From Gammaproteobacteria bacterium (GTDB lineage: Bacteria > Pseudomonadota > Gammaproteobacteria > Burkholderiales > Burkholderiaceae_B): a stretch of 64,000 bases of DNA. Shown here piece by piece: positions 44,441 to 54,326 of this stretch (its first letter is position 1; every line of letters begins with the position of its first letter). A program made the translations under genes and the position numbers. The notes under the pieces were generated by a model. It saw only the letters and a list, made by a program, of their open reading frames with translations. It made no database searches and had not been told where the DNA came from. The stretch lies in assembly GCA_018815245.1 (NCBI GenBank), contig JAHIXK010000013.1, forward strand, positions 62,001-126,000, given 5' to 3'.

Positions 44441-45295
44441 ATGTCGAAGTATTTGCTGGTGGTGTTTTGGTTTTTTGCTTCCATGGCCCACGCCCAAACC
44501 CCGGTCGTGTTCGTGTTGGCAGCAGGTGACAACGTTGTGGTAACCAACCCAAAGGGTCAGCGTTACAGCGCTTTGCCCACGCAGCGTTTGTTGTTTGGCC
44601 ACCAGATCGATGTTCCGAAAGGGCAACGTTTTTCCGTGCTGGTTTTGAAGACCGGAAACAGGCGCGTGTTCACTGGCCCGGCAAATTTAACTGTGATTGC
44701 AGACACCATTCGCTTGCTAAATGGCCCCGCCGCGAAGGTATTCCCCTTGGCGCAGGAAGACCTTGACATGGTGGATCAATGGATCAAGTTGTATGCACGG
44801 CCACGCGGTTCCGCACCGGGCAGCGCCAAAGCACGGCCAGAGGACGGTGGCGAACTTGACGTGATTCACCCTGTTGATGGTTCCCTGTTGCTGACCCGCA
44901 CGCCTCAGTTTGTGTTCAAAGGCGACTTGCCGCGTGAAGGCAATTTGATGCTGTTTGATTCCAAAGGCAAACGTTTTTGGGTCGAGCCGATCGAAAGTGA
45001 ATATGTCAGTTTTCCGCCCGCGGCAAAGTTCGAGTGGGGGCAACGTTTTACCTGGGAAGTTCGCCGTTTGACTGGTGGGCGGGTGCTCAGTGGCAGTTTC
45101 AACATCGCCAGCGAAGAAACGGCCCGGGCATTGCTGGAGGCCCGGATTCCCGACCTGCCCAGCACTTTGCCTGAATCCTTGCTGTTTTATGGCATGCGCT
45201 TGCAAATGGCCGGTGCCTACAAAGAGGCAGACGACGTGTGGGCCAGCCTGGGCATTTCGCTGACGCTGAATGGTCAGCCCACCCGCTTGCGTTAA
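44441..45295 (+). CDS. Secreted FecR-domain-like protein of unknown function
   Basis: 284 residues from the ATG at 44441. A signal peptide (1-20, cleavage MAHA-QTP) is followed by a beta-rich region (VVFVLAAGDNVVVTNPKGQRYSALPTQRLLFGHQIDVPKGQRFSVLVLKTGNRRVFTGPANLTV) reminiscent of periplasmic FecR-type domains. A second beta module follows (~125-230, VDGSLLLTRTPQFVFKGDL) and a helical end with LLEARIPDLPSTLPESLLFYGMRLQMAGAYKEADDVW. The role is unknown. Being 5 bp after pldA, it may belong to the same unit. Confidence 0.65.
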   Translation: MSKYLLVVFWFFASMAHAQTPVVFVLAAGDNVVVTNPKGQRYSALPTQRLLFGHQIDVPKGQRFSVLVLKTGNRRVFTGPANLTVIADTIRLLNGPAAKVFPLAQEDLDMVDQWIKLYARPRGSAPGSAKARPEDGGELDVIHPVDGSLLLTRTPQFVFKGDLPREGNLMLFDSKGKRFWVEPIESEYVSFPPAAKFEWGQRFTWEVRRLTGGRVLSGSFNIASEETARALLEARIPDLPSTLPESLLFYGMRLQMAGAYKEADDVWASLGISLTLNGQPTRLR

Positions 45296-45310
45296 GCCCA
45301 GACGTAAAAT

Positions 45311-47224
45311 TTAACCGTCCAGTTCTTCCCAGCGGGTGTAGGCGGCCAGCAGTTCATTCTCAAGCGCAGCCATGCGTGTTTGTGCCGCTGTAATCAAGCT
45401 GGCTTCCTGTTGATAAAAACCGGGGTCGCCAATTTTGGCCACCAGCACTTCTTGTTCCGTTTCCAGCTTTTCAATCAGGGCGGGCAGCATTTCAAGTTCT
45501 CGCTGTTCTTTGTAACCCAGCTTTTTTGTTTTTTTTGAAGGTACCGAGGCAGGCGCCGTGGTTGCAGCAGCGGCAGCAACCGGTGGTGTGTCCATTCCGG
45601 GTTTTTCCCTACCCACATTGGCCCAAGGGTCGGTGGTGCGCTGGCGCAGCCAGTCGTCGTAACCGCCCACGTAATCGCCCACCATGCCATCGCCCTCGAA
45701 CACCAGGCAACGGGTCACGATCTGGTTCAAAAACTCCCGGTCGTGGCTGACCAGAATCAGTGTACCTTGGTAGGCCATCAATTTTTCTTCCAGCAATTCC
45801 AGCGTTTCGATGTCCAGGTCGTTGGTTGGTTCGTCCAGCACCATCACGTTGGAAGGCGTCGAAAACAGTTGTGCCAGAATAAGCCTTGCACGTTCGCCAC
45901 CCGACAAACTTCGCACGGGTTGGCGTGCACGGTCGGGTGTGAACAGGAAGTCTTGCAAATAACCGATCACGTGCTTGGCCTGGCCATCAATGGTGATGAA
46001 TTCTTTACCGGCACCAATAATTTCAACCGCAGTGTCTTCTTCATTGAACTGGCTGCGCAACTGGTCAAAGTAAGCGACTTCCAGTTTGGTGCCCAGCTTG
46101 ATGTGGCCGGAATCAGGCGGAAGCTGGCCCAGCAACACCCTGAGCGCAGTGGTTTTGCCAATGCCGTTGGGACCTAGAAAGCCAATTTTCTCACCGCGCA
46201 TAATCGTGTTCGTGAAGTTGCGCAGAATTTGCAAATCGCCAAGTTGCTTGTTGATGTCGGTCAGTTCCGCCACCAGCTTGCCGCTTCGCTCGGCTTCTTG
46301 TACCTGTACTTTCGCGGTGCCCACAATGTTGCGGCGATCGGAAAACTGTTTGCGCATTTCCATCAATGCACGCACGCGGCCCTCATTGCGTGTGCGGCGG
46401 GCTTCAATGCCGCGGCGAATCCACACTTCCTCTTCGGCCAGTTTCTTGTCGAACAGCGCGTGGGCTTTTTCCTGCGCATGCAGAAATTCCGCCTTGCCTT
46501 TCAGGTAGCCCTCGTAACCCCCTGACCAGCTTTTCAGCATGCCACGGTCCAGGTCGCACACGCGCGTGGCCAGCTTGCGCATGAAGGAGCGGTCGTGGCT
46601 TACAAAAATAACTGCCCCCTTGAACTGGCGAATCTGCTCCTCCAGCAATTCAATGCTGGGAATGTCCAGGTGGTTGGTGGGTTCATCCAGCAACAGCACA
46701 TCGGGGCTGCTGACCATGGCCTTGGCCAGCATCACTTTGCGTTTCATGCCGCCTGATAATTTTGCGAAGGGTAAATCCGGCGGCAGCTTCATGCGGGAAA
46801 GCATTTGGTCCACTTCGCTTTCCAAGTGCCAGCCGTGGTGCTCGCCCAACTCATGCTGCGCATCTTCAAGCAGCTTGGCTTGTTCGGGGTTCAGTGAATC
46901 GTGGTCAAGTGGGCCCAGCGTGCGGCTGATGCTGATGTGTTTTCCCAGTGCACCAAAGCCCTGCGCCACCACATCGAAAATGGTCTCGTTGTGTTCTTGC
47001 GGCACAGCCTGTTCCAGGCATGTCATGCGCAAGCCGTCTTGCTTGATCACCAAGCCATCTTCGGGCGTGGTAACACCGGTCAGAATCCGGAACAGGGTGC
47101 TTTTGCCCGTGCCGTTGCGGCCCACCAGGGCCACGCGCTCGCGTTCATCAATAGAAAAATCAACCTGATCCAGCAGCACGGTGGTACCTATGCGGTACGT
47201 GGCGGCTTTTAAACCCAACAACAT
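45311..47224 (-). CDS. uup: ABC-F ATPase Uup
   Basis: 637 residues with two ABC domains: GRNGTGKST, LSGGMKRKV and LLLDEPTNHLD (first); GPNGIGKTT, LSGGERARL and VLDEPTNDLD (second). The interdomain linker EVWIRRGIEARRTRNEGRVRALMEMR is characteristic of Uup. An Ala/Pro-rich stretch precedes a C-terminal coiled coil (~560-637), also as in Uup. ABC-F proteins act on ribosomes or DNA structures; the role is taken from the E. coli family. AAAGGA is 6 bp before the ATG. It follows the Nudix gene on the same strand. Confidence 0.92.
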   Translation of the reverse strand: MLLGLKAATYRIGTTVLLDQVDFSIDERERVALVGRNGTGKSTLFRILTGVTTPEDGLVIKQDGLRMTCLEQAVPQEHNETIFDVVAQGFGALGKHISISRTLGPLDHDSLNPEQAKLLEDAQHELGEHHGWHLESEVDQMLSRMKLPPDLPFAKLSGGMKRKVMLAKAMVSSPDVLLLDEPTNHLDIPSIELLEEQIRQFKGAVIFVSHDRSFMRKLATRVCDLDRGMLKSWSGGYEGYLKGKAEFLHAQEKAHALFDKKLAEEEVWIRRGIEARRTRNEGRVRALMEMRKQFSDRRNIVGTAKVQVQEAERSGKLVAELTDINKQLGDLQILRNFTNTIMRGEKIGFLGPNGIGKTTALRVLLGQLPPDSGHIKLGTKLEVAYFDQLRSQFNEEDTAVEIIGAGKEFITIDGQAKHVIGYLQDFLFTPDRARQPVRSLSGGERARLILAQLFSTPSNVMVLDEPTNDLDIETLELLEEKLMAYQGTLILVSHDREFLNQIVTRCLVFEGDGMVGDYVGGYDDWLRQRTTDPWANVGREKPGMDTPPVAAAAATTAPASVPSKKTKKLGYKEQRELEMLPALIEKLETEQEVLVAKIGDPGFYQQEASLITAAQTRMAALENELLAAYTRWEELDG

Positions 47225-47241
47225 GTTTAGTCCTTTCGTGT

Positions 47242-48087
47242 TTATTCGGTGGTGGTCAGTGCCAGCGCGCAGCAAAGGGCTGCATCGGGCGTGAACTGCC
47301 ACGCATTGATGGCTTCAATGCAGGCTTTTGGGGGCATTAACTGGAATGCACCCACCTCGCCATCGCGATTGCAGGGGCGGTGGTTTGGCTTTAACTGACC
47401 ATGAAACAGAATCACTGTTTCGTGATGCCAGCCACCATACAGCAAGGGGCGGCTTAATACCAGTTCATGTGGGGTCATTGGCTTAATCCACTCAAAATCG
47501 TCTGAATCAAGCCCAGCCTCTTCTTCCAGTTCACGCCAAAGCGCACGTTCCACGCTTTCAGCACTTGCAATGCCGCCAGCAGCCAGGTTATCCAGCATGC
47601 CCGGGTTCTCATGTTTGCTGTGTGCCCGCACACCAGTCCACACCATGCCTTGGTGGTTCTCTACATGCACATGCACAGCACGGCTTCTCAAGCCCCAGGT
47701 TTTGAACAGGGCGCGTTCTGCCTGCGCAAGAATTTCTCCACGCTGGTTCAGCAGCAGCTGTTCTTCGTTGCGCCAGCCAGGGGCCAGGCCCCATGCGCGC
47801 GCCATGTTGCCTGCTGTCATCAATGCTGCACTTAACGCCTGCTGATTGGCAACCGTGGTGCAATCAACGCCACGTGCACTTTGTACGCAATTCAAGCCAC
47901 ATTCATCAAACGCGCGTAACAGCCTGGGCACATGTGCTGTATCCAAATGGCCAACATGTTCACCATTCAAATACCAGTGGCAGAATTGGTCGGCTGGCGC
48001 GCTGGTGTGGTCTCGCCAACGCGAGACGAACGGCTTGAATGGGCTTGGCAGCGCACGGGCCAGCCACGCTTTGCTGGCGTGGATCAT
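47242..48087 (-). CDS. Nudix hydrolase with DUF4743 N-terminal domain
   Basis: 281 residues. The perfect Nudix box GGIASAESVERALWRELEEEAGL (GX5EX7REUXEEXGU) lies at ~residues 170-192. The N-terminal ~130 residues match DUF4743 proteins related to thiamine-pyrophosphokinase-like Nudix enzymes of plants and yeast (recalled; moderate certainty). The substrate may be a diphosphate metabolite such as an oxo-thiamine diphosphate. Its ATG overlaps the rodA stop by 1 bp (TGATG), so it belongs to the cell-shape operon transcriptionally. Confidence 0.85.
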   Translation of the reverse strand: MIHASKAWLARALPSPFKPFVSRWRDHTSAPADQFCHWYLNGEHVGHLDTAHVPRLLRAFDECGLNCVQSARGVDCTTVANQQALSAALMTAGNMARAWGLAPGWRNEEQLLLNQRGEILAQAERALFKTWGLRSRAVHVHVENHQGMVWTGVRAHSKHENPGMLDNLAAGGIASAESVERALWRELEEEAGLDSDDFEWIKPMTPHELVLSRPLLYGGWHHETVILFHGQLKPNHRPCNRDGEVGAFQLMPPKACIEAINAWQFTPDAALCCALALTTTE

Positions 48088-49211
48088 CAAGTCTGAACCA
48101 ACTTCTTGGTGTTTTGAATGCTCATCAAAATACCCGCACCCATGCCCAGGGTCACCATGGCCGTACCACCGTAACTCATCAAGGGCAGGGGCACGCCCAC
48201 CACCGGCAAAATACCGCTGACCATGCCAATATTCACAAAGGCGTACGTAAAGAAAATCAGCGCCATGGCACCGGCCATGAGCCGGGAAAACAGGGTGGGT
48301 GCGTTGCCTGCGATCACCAGTCCGCGCACAATCAGGCAGGTATAAAGCGTCAGCAGCACCAGGCAACCCAGCAGCCCGAACTCTTCTGCCAGCACCGCGA
48401 AAATAAAGTCGGTTGTGCGTTCCGGAATGAATTCAAGGTGGGTTTGTGTGCCTTGCAAAAACCCTTTTCCCGTGAATCCGCCAGACCCCACTGCCACAGT
48501 GGACTGAATAATGTGGAACCCCTTTCCAAGCGGGTCTTGGGTGGGGTCGAGCAGGGTCATTACGCGTTGGCGCTGGTATTCGTGCATCAGCGTCCAGAAC
48601 ACTGGCAAGCTGGCCAAAAACAGGCCTGTAAGCCAGGCCATCACTTTCCAGGACAAGCCTGCGAAAAAAATCACGAAAAACCCTGAACCCAATACCAGCA
48701 GGGCTGTGCCCAGATCGGGCTGTTTCAGAATGAGAATACCCGGAATCGCCAGAATGATTGCAGCAACCGCAAACTCGCGCCAGCCGGACGCGTTTTCGCG
48801 TTGCTGAAAGAACCAGGCCAGCATCAGCGGCATCGCAATTTTCATGATCTCAGACGGCTGAATACGAATGAAGCCCAAATTCAGCCAGCGCTGCGCGCCC
48901 TTGGATATGTCACCAAACAACTCCACTGCGATCAACAGGACCACACCAATCACATACAACGGCACCGCCACGCGCATCAAAAACTGCGGCTTCAGGTTGG
49001 CGGTTACCCACATCACCAGAAAGGCGATCAACAGGTTGCGGGAGTGGTCTGCAAAGCGACCCTCGAAGTCAAAGGCCGCGCTGTACTGCGTGATCAAGGC
49101 AAAAACCACCAGTGAAAGCAGGATGGTGCTGAGCACAGGATCAAATACAGTGAAGAACGGCTTGACGCGGGGCCAGACGGGCTCACGGCGCATGGGGCGG
49201 GCGCGTTTCAT
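48087..49211 (-). CDS. rodA: Peptidoglycan glycosyltransferase RodA
   Basis: 374 residues with ten membrane helices of the SEDS family. Typical blocks are DPVLSTILLSLVVFAL, SKGAQRWLNLGFIRIQPSEIMKIAMPL, LKQPDLGTALLVL, GSGGFTGKGFLQGTQTHLEFIPERTTDFIFAVLAEEFG (holding the catalytic Asp region) and PLPLMSYGGTAMV. It polymerises glycan for side-wall growth with PBP2. It overlaps mrdA by 4 bp. Confidence 0.97.
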   Translation of the reverse strand: MKRARPMRREPVWPRVKPFFTVFDPVLSTILLSLVVFALITQYSAAFDFEGRFADHSRNLLIAFLVMWVTANLKPQFLMRVAVPLYVIGVVLLIAVELFGDISKGAQRWLNLGFIRIQPSEIMKIAMPLMLAWFFQQRENASGWREFAVAAIILAIPGILILKQPDLGTALLVLGSGFFVIFFAGLSWKVMAWLTGLFLASLPVFWTLMHEYQRQRVMTLLDPTQDPLGKGFHIIQSTVAVGSGGFTGKGFLQGTQTHLEFIPERTTDFIFAVLAEEFGLLGCLVLLTLYTCLIVRGLVIAGNAPTLFSRLMAGAMALIFFTYAFVNIGMVSGILPVVGVPLPLMSYGGTAMVTLGMGAGILMSIQNTKKLVQT

Positions 49212-51118
49212 GGCAATGCCTCCTCAGTGGGCGCCAACGGCACTGGCAACACGATGGATGGGTCATTTTGCGCTTGCAATGCCCAAAAGGTGTCCAGCAC
49301 CTGTTTGACTGCCGGGGCGGCAGACTGGCTGCCAAACCCGGCATTTTCAACAATGGCGGCAAGCGCAATGCGTGGCTGCTCCATGGGTGAAAATGCAATA
49401 AACCAGCCATGGTCGCGCAAGCGCTCGGCGGCAGCAGCGCGGTCTTTGTAGGTCTCGCCCTGTTTCAGGCCGAACACCTGAGCGGTACCGGTTTTGCCAG
49501 CAACCTCATAATTCACGTCCCGAAACACCCCACGTGCAGTGCCTTCCAGTACCGCACCGCGCATGCCTGATTTTACAGAATCCACATGCCGTTGTTGAAG
49601 GTTCATTTGCCGGAAAGCCTCCAGTGGTTTTTCAGCCATTGCGCCGCTAACCGGGTTTTGAAAAGCCCGTACCAGCCGGGGCGTCGCATTCATGCCGCCA
49701 CTGGCCAGCACTGCCGTTGCGTGGGCCAACTGCAGTGGCGTGTAGGTGTTGTAGCCTTGGCCAATGGCAACCGATACGGTTTCGCCTGAATACCAGCGCT
49801 GTGCTTCTGCCTTTTTAAATGCGGCCGCTTTCCATTCCCTGGAGGGCAGAACACCGGTGCGCTCGCCGTCCAGATCAATTCCGGTGCGTGAACCAAAGCC
49901 GAAGCGGCCCATGAATTCGGAAATGATGTCGATGCCCATCTCGCTGCCCAGCATGTAGTAGTAGGTGTTGCAGGATTCAGCAATGGATTTGTACATGTCC
50001 ACCAGGCCGTGTCCGCCAATTTTGTCGTCCATGAACCGGCGGGAACCAAAATCAAAATAACCGGGGTCGCGGATGGTGGTGGACGCGTTTCGGAATCCTT
50101 TCTCAAGCGCAGCCAAAGCCATAAATGGTTTGAAGGTGGAGCCCGGTGGATAGGTGCCGGCCAGCGGGCGGTTCAACAAGGGGCGGTCAATGCTTTCGTT
50201 CAGTGCTTTCCAGTTTTCGGAATCAATGCCTTCCACAAACAGGTTGGGGTCAAAGCTGGGCGCACTGACCATGGCAAGAATGTCTCCGTTGCGCGGGTCG
50301 ATCGCCACCAAGGCGCCCCGCTTGCCAGCCAGCGCTTTTTCAGCCGCGTCTTGCAGGCGAATGTCGAGGGACAGCATCAGGTTTTCACCCGGCACCGCAG
50401 GCGACCGTGACAACACCCGAACAGCGCGCCCGCCTGCTGAAGTTTCTACCTCTTCAAAGCCGGTGCGGCCATGCAGTTCGGTTTCATAGCGCTTCTCCAG
50501 GCCGTCTTTGCCAATGTAAGCCGTGCCCCGGTAGTTGTTGGTTTGGTCAAGTTCTTCAATCCGGTCTTGGTCGCGCGCAGAAATGCGTCCGATGTAACCC
50601 AGCAGGTGCGCAGCCTGCGAACCATGGGGGTATTGCCTGAACAGGCGTGCCCGTATTTCGACGCCGGGAAAACGGAAGCTTTGCACCGCGAAACGGGCCA
50701 CTTCCTGATCGGTTAGCCGGGTACGGATCGGGATGGATTCAAAGCGTTTGGATTCCGCCCGAAGTTTCTTGAAACGGCGGCGATCCAGCGCAGAAATTTC
50801 AACAATCTTGCCAAGCTCGTCGATCATCTCATTGAGCTTGTCGATTTTTGAAGGGGTAATTTCGAGCGTGTAGGCAGAGTAATTGTTGGCAAGTACCACA
50901 CCGTTGCGGTCCAGAATCAGTCCCCGGTTTGGCACCAGTGGCACAATCGTGATCCGGTTGTCTTCCGCTTTGGATTGGTATTTGTCATAGCTGATCACTT
51001 GCAGCCACAACAACCGAGCCACCAGAATCATGAACAGCGCAACCACGAACAGCCCGGCGAGAAACAGCCGAAACCGGAACCGTTTTATGGCTTGCTCAGG
51101 GTGTGTGAACTCGGTCAT
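49208..51118 (-). CDS. mrdA: Penicillin-binding protein 2 (transpeptidase)
   Basis: 636 residues. A single N-terminal membrane helix (residues ~15-40) is followed by a dimerisation/pedestal region (RGLILDRNGVVLANN) and a transpeptidase domain with the Ser-Lys active site STFK, SCN, and KTGTAQ. It partners with RodA in the elongasome. It overlaps mreD by 4 bp. Confidence 0.97.
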   Translation of the reverse strand: MTEFTHPEQAIKRFRFRLFLAGLFVVALFMILVARLLWLQVISYDKYQSKAEDNRITIVPLVPNRGLILDRNGVVLANNYSAYTLEITPSKIDKLNEMIDELGKIVEISALDRRRFKKLRAESKRFESIPIRTRLTDQEVARFAVQSFRFPGVEIRARLFRQYPHGSQAAHLLGYIGRISARDQDRIEELDQTNNYRGTAYIGKDGLEKRYETELHGRTGFEEVETSAGGRAVRVLSRSPAVPGENLMLSLDIRLQDAAEKALAGKRGALVAIDPRNGDILAMVSAPSFDPNLFVEGIDSENWKALNESIDRPLLNRPLAGTYPPGSTFKPFMALAALEKGFRNASTTIRDPGYFDFGSRRFMDDKIGGHGLVDMYKSIAESCNTYYYMLGSEMGIDIISEFMGRFGFGSRTGIDLDGERTGVLPSREWKAAAFKKAEAQRWYSGETVSVAIGQGYNTYTPLQLAHATAVLASGGMNATPRLVRAFQNPVSGAMAEKPLEAFRQMNLQQRHVDSVKSGMRGAVLEGTARGVFRDVNYEVAGKTGTAQVFGLKQGETYKDRAAAAERLRDHGWFIAFSPMEQPRIALAAIVENAGFGSQSAAPAVKQVLDTFWALQAQNDPSIVLPVPLAPTEEALP

Positions 51119-51639
51119 ATCGGGCGATCGTTGTCACGGTTTTGAGGCAGCTTTTGTGGAGCCAGCAGCAAGAACTGCGTCAACGGCCACAAGGCAGCAG
51201 TCAGGGCGCTTTCGGCAAATATCCAGGCCCCGGGGAAGGTGGCGCCGAACATCACACGAATGCCCACCGTAACAGCTTGTGCGGCCAGCAACAGAGGGAA
51301 GATGTGTGCCGCTTGCATCATGGGCGAAAACCACATGACCCGCCGGTGAATCGTGATCGCAAAATAGGACAACAAGGTGTAGGCAAGCGCGTGTTCCCCG
51401 AACACGCTGGCCGAGTGCACGTCAATGGCTGCCCCAAAACACCAGGCTGCGCCAATCCCGATTCTGCGGGGTTGGCGAATATTCCAGAACACAAGTACCA
51501 GGGCCAGCAGGTCCGGGGTGATCCAGTTTCTGTCAATTGGAATGAACTTGAACAGCATCGCGGCCATGAGGGAAAACACAATGAACCATGGATTCACAGG
51601 GCGCAGAATTTCCGAGTCGCCGAAGGGATTAATTGCCAT
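51115..51639 (-). CDS. mreD: Rod shape-determining protein MreD
   Basis: 174 residues from the ATG at 51639, which overlaps the end of mreC by 11 bp; the longer frame upstream is inside mreC. Five hydrophobic helices: FIVFSLMAAMLFKFIP, LLALVLVFWNI, GAAWCFGAAIDV, HIFPLLLAAQAVTVG and a C-terminal one. RRVMWFSPMMQAAHI links them. The usual inner-membrane partner of MreC. Confidence 0.92.
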   Translation of the reverse strand: MAINPFGDSEILRPVNPWFIVFSLMAAMLFKFIPIDRNWITPDLLALVLVFWNIRQPRRIGIGAAWCFGAAIDVHSASVFGEHALAYTLLSYFAITIHRRVMWFSPMMQAAHIFPLLLAAQAVTVGIRVMFGATFPGAWIFAESALTAALWPLTQFLLLAPQKLPQNRDNDRPI

Positions 51640-52618
51640 TGGTCCCCCTGTTGGTTGCGGGGGCGGCTGGGGCGGCAACGGGCGGCGCTGCTTGTTGTTG
51701 GGCAGGCGCAATGGGTGTGGCAGGTGCCGGCGACGGACTGGTGTCCTGGTTGGGCGGCGCAGGTTCGGTGCTGTTTTGAACATCCATGAATGTGTCCAGC
51801 ACCAGCACAAAGCGGTGGCGTTCCACGCCAGCAATCGGTTCGCAGAAAATGCTGGCAAAGGCGTAGCGCGAATTGCGCTCAACACGAATAACACGGGCCA
51901 CAGGTATGCCACGGGGGTATACACCGTCCAGTCCGGAAGTAACCAGCAGGTCATTGTTTTCTATGTCTGCATTGGCAGCCATGAAGCGAAGTTCAAGCAG
52001 ACCGCCGTCAAGGCCACCGTAGGCCACGCTGCGAATGCCATTGCGCAGGTTTTCCACCGGAATAATCTGTTCTTTGTCGGTGATCAGGCTGACTTCTGCC
52101 CGGCTGGGGAATGCTCGGGTTACCTGTCCAAGCAGGCCCAGTTCATCGATCACGGGCATGCCTTCCTTGATGCCTTGAATCAGGCCCTTTCCGATGATGA
52201 TCTTGCGTGAGAAAGGATCCCGGGCGTCGCTGACTATTTCACTCAGGATGGATCGTTTCACCCTCAGCGTGTTGCCCACATTCATAAGCTTGCGAAGTTT
52301 CTCGTTTTCAAGCTTCAGGGTGTCAAGTTCATGCAGTTTTTGCTTGTCCTGAATTTGTGTGCGAATCAGTTCTTGGTTTTCTGATTGAAGCGAATCGAGT
52401 GTGGTGACGTAATCAATGCCGGCGCGCGCCCACTCAACGGGCAAACTGGCAATTGTCTGGACTGGGTACAGCACCGTGCCAATCACTTTCCGCACGGTTT
52501 CCATGGCTGCAAATCGTGCATCGATAAACAGCAAGCCCACCGAAAGCACGACAAAAAAGACCAGCCGCACACGTGCGGACGGGCCTTGTTTGAACAGCGG
52601 TGGCGGTGTGTACTCCAT
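51629..52618 (-). CDS. mreC: Cell-shape protein MreC
   Basis: 329 residues. The cytoplasmic N-terminal tail is followed by a membrane helix at ~17-40, a coiled coil (~65-105, SLQSENQELIRTQIQDKQKLHELDTLKLENEKLRKLM) and two beta barrels containing GLIQGIKEGMPVIDELGLLGQVTRAFPSRAEVSLITD. A ~50-residue Ala/Pro/Gln-rich tail follows, probably disordered and variable. MreC bridges MreB and PBP2 in the periplasm. Confidence 0.95.
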   Translation of the reverse strand: MEYTPPPLFKQGPSARVRLVFFVVLSVGLLFIDARFAAMETVRKVIGTVLYPVQTIASLPVEWARAGIDYVTTLDSLQSENQELIRTQIQDKQKLHELDTLKLENEKLRKLMNVGNTLRVKRSILSEIVSDARDPFSRKIIIGKGLIQGIKEGMPVIDELGLLGQVTRAFPSRAEVSLITDKEQIIPVENLRNGIRSVAYGGLDGGLLELRFMAANADIENNDLLVTSGLDGVYPRGIPVARVIRVERNSRYAFASIFCEPIAGVERHRFVLVLDTFMDVQNSTEPAPPNQDTSPSPAPATPIAPAQQQAAPPVAAPAAPATNRGTNGN

Positions 52619-52686
52619 AGGCTTGTCGCCGGTTCAATACCAAGCCGCGTGAGAAGCCAGAGTTCGAACCGTTTGTTGCTCGCTAC

Positions 52687-53739
<1,053 letters not shown>

Positions 53740-53809
53740 CTAACCTGTATTGTGTAGTTGGAGAGCTGCCAAGCCCGCGAAGCTCAAAGTTGTCCAGAAG
53801 TTGCCCGAC

Positions 53810-53847
53810 ACGCCACTAAATATAGGACTTCACTTGTCAAGTGGCGT
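53810..53847. promoter_or_regulatory. Palindromic region between divergent mreB and gatC
   Basis: Perfect palindrome CACTTG-T-CAAGTG at 53831-53843, nested in a wider inverted repeat ACGCCACT (53810-53817)/AGTGGCGT (53840-53847). The minus strand reads TTGACA and TATATT here, and the plus strand reads TTGTCA with TGATAA 17 bp downstream, so both promoters could use this stretch. No regulator is known to me. Confidence 0.45.
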
Positions 53848-53963
53848 AGTTACCGATGATAACCTATAAAATAAGAAGACTTTGATCAACACAGACTTTC
53901 ACCAAGCGCCTTTTGCATCATTTAGAAGCGATGTTCAGGCCTGCTGGTGGGCGGAGAAATTTT

Positions 53964-54263
53964 ATGTCCCTGGATTCCGGGCAAATTGCAAAAATTGCAG
54001 CCTTGTCGCGCTTGAAACTGGTGCCCGAGCAAGCCCGTGCCCTTGAGCAACAATTGAACAACATCATGCAATTGGCCGATCGCTTGAGCAGTGAAAACAC
54101 CGATGGTGTCGAACCGCTCGCGCACCCGATTTCATTGATTCAGCCCATTGCCCTGCGCTTGCGCGAGGACAGCGTGACTGAACAAGACAACCGCACAGCC
54201 AATATGGCCAATGCGCCTGCGGCCGAGAAGGGCTTGTTCCTGGTGCCCAAGGTGATTGAGTAA
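53964..54263 (+). CDS. gatC: Asp-tRNA(Asn)/Glu-tRNA(Gln) amidotransferase subunit C
   Basis: 99 residues from the ATG at 53964; GGAGA precedes it. The helical GatC pattern is clear: IAKIAALSRLKLVPEQARALEQQLNNIMQLADRL, VEPLAHPISL, LREDSVTEQDN and a C-terminal KGLFLVPKVIE. It stabilises GatA in the GatCAB complex, which makes Gln-tRNA(Gln) or Asn-tRNA(Asn) by transamidation. First gene of gatCAB. Confidence 0.97.
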   Translation: MSLDSGQIAKIAALSRLKLVPEQARALEQQLNNIMQLADRLSSENTDGVEPLAHPISLIQPIALRLREDSVTEQDNRTANMANAPAAEKGLFLVPKVIE

Positions 54264-54326
54264 ATCTTTCATCGGTGTGTTGTGTCCTTTTTATTCCCGA
54301 TCTGACATTGGAATGTGGTTTTAAAC

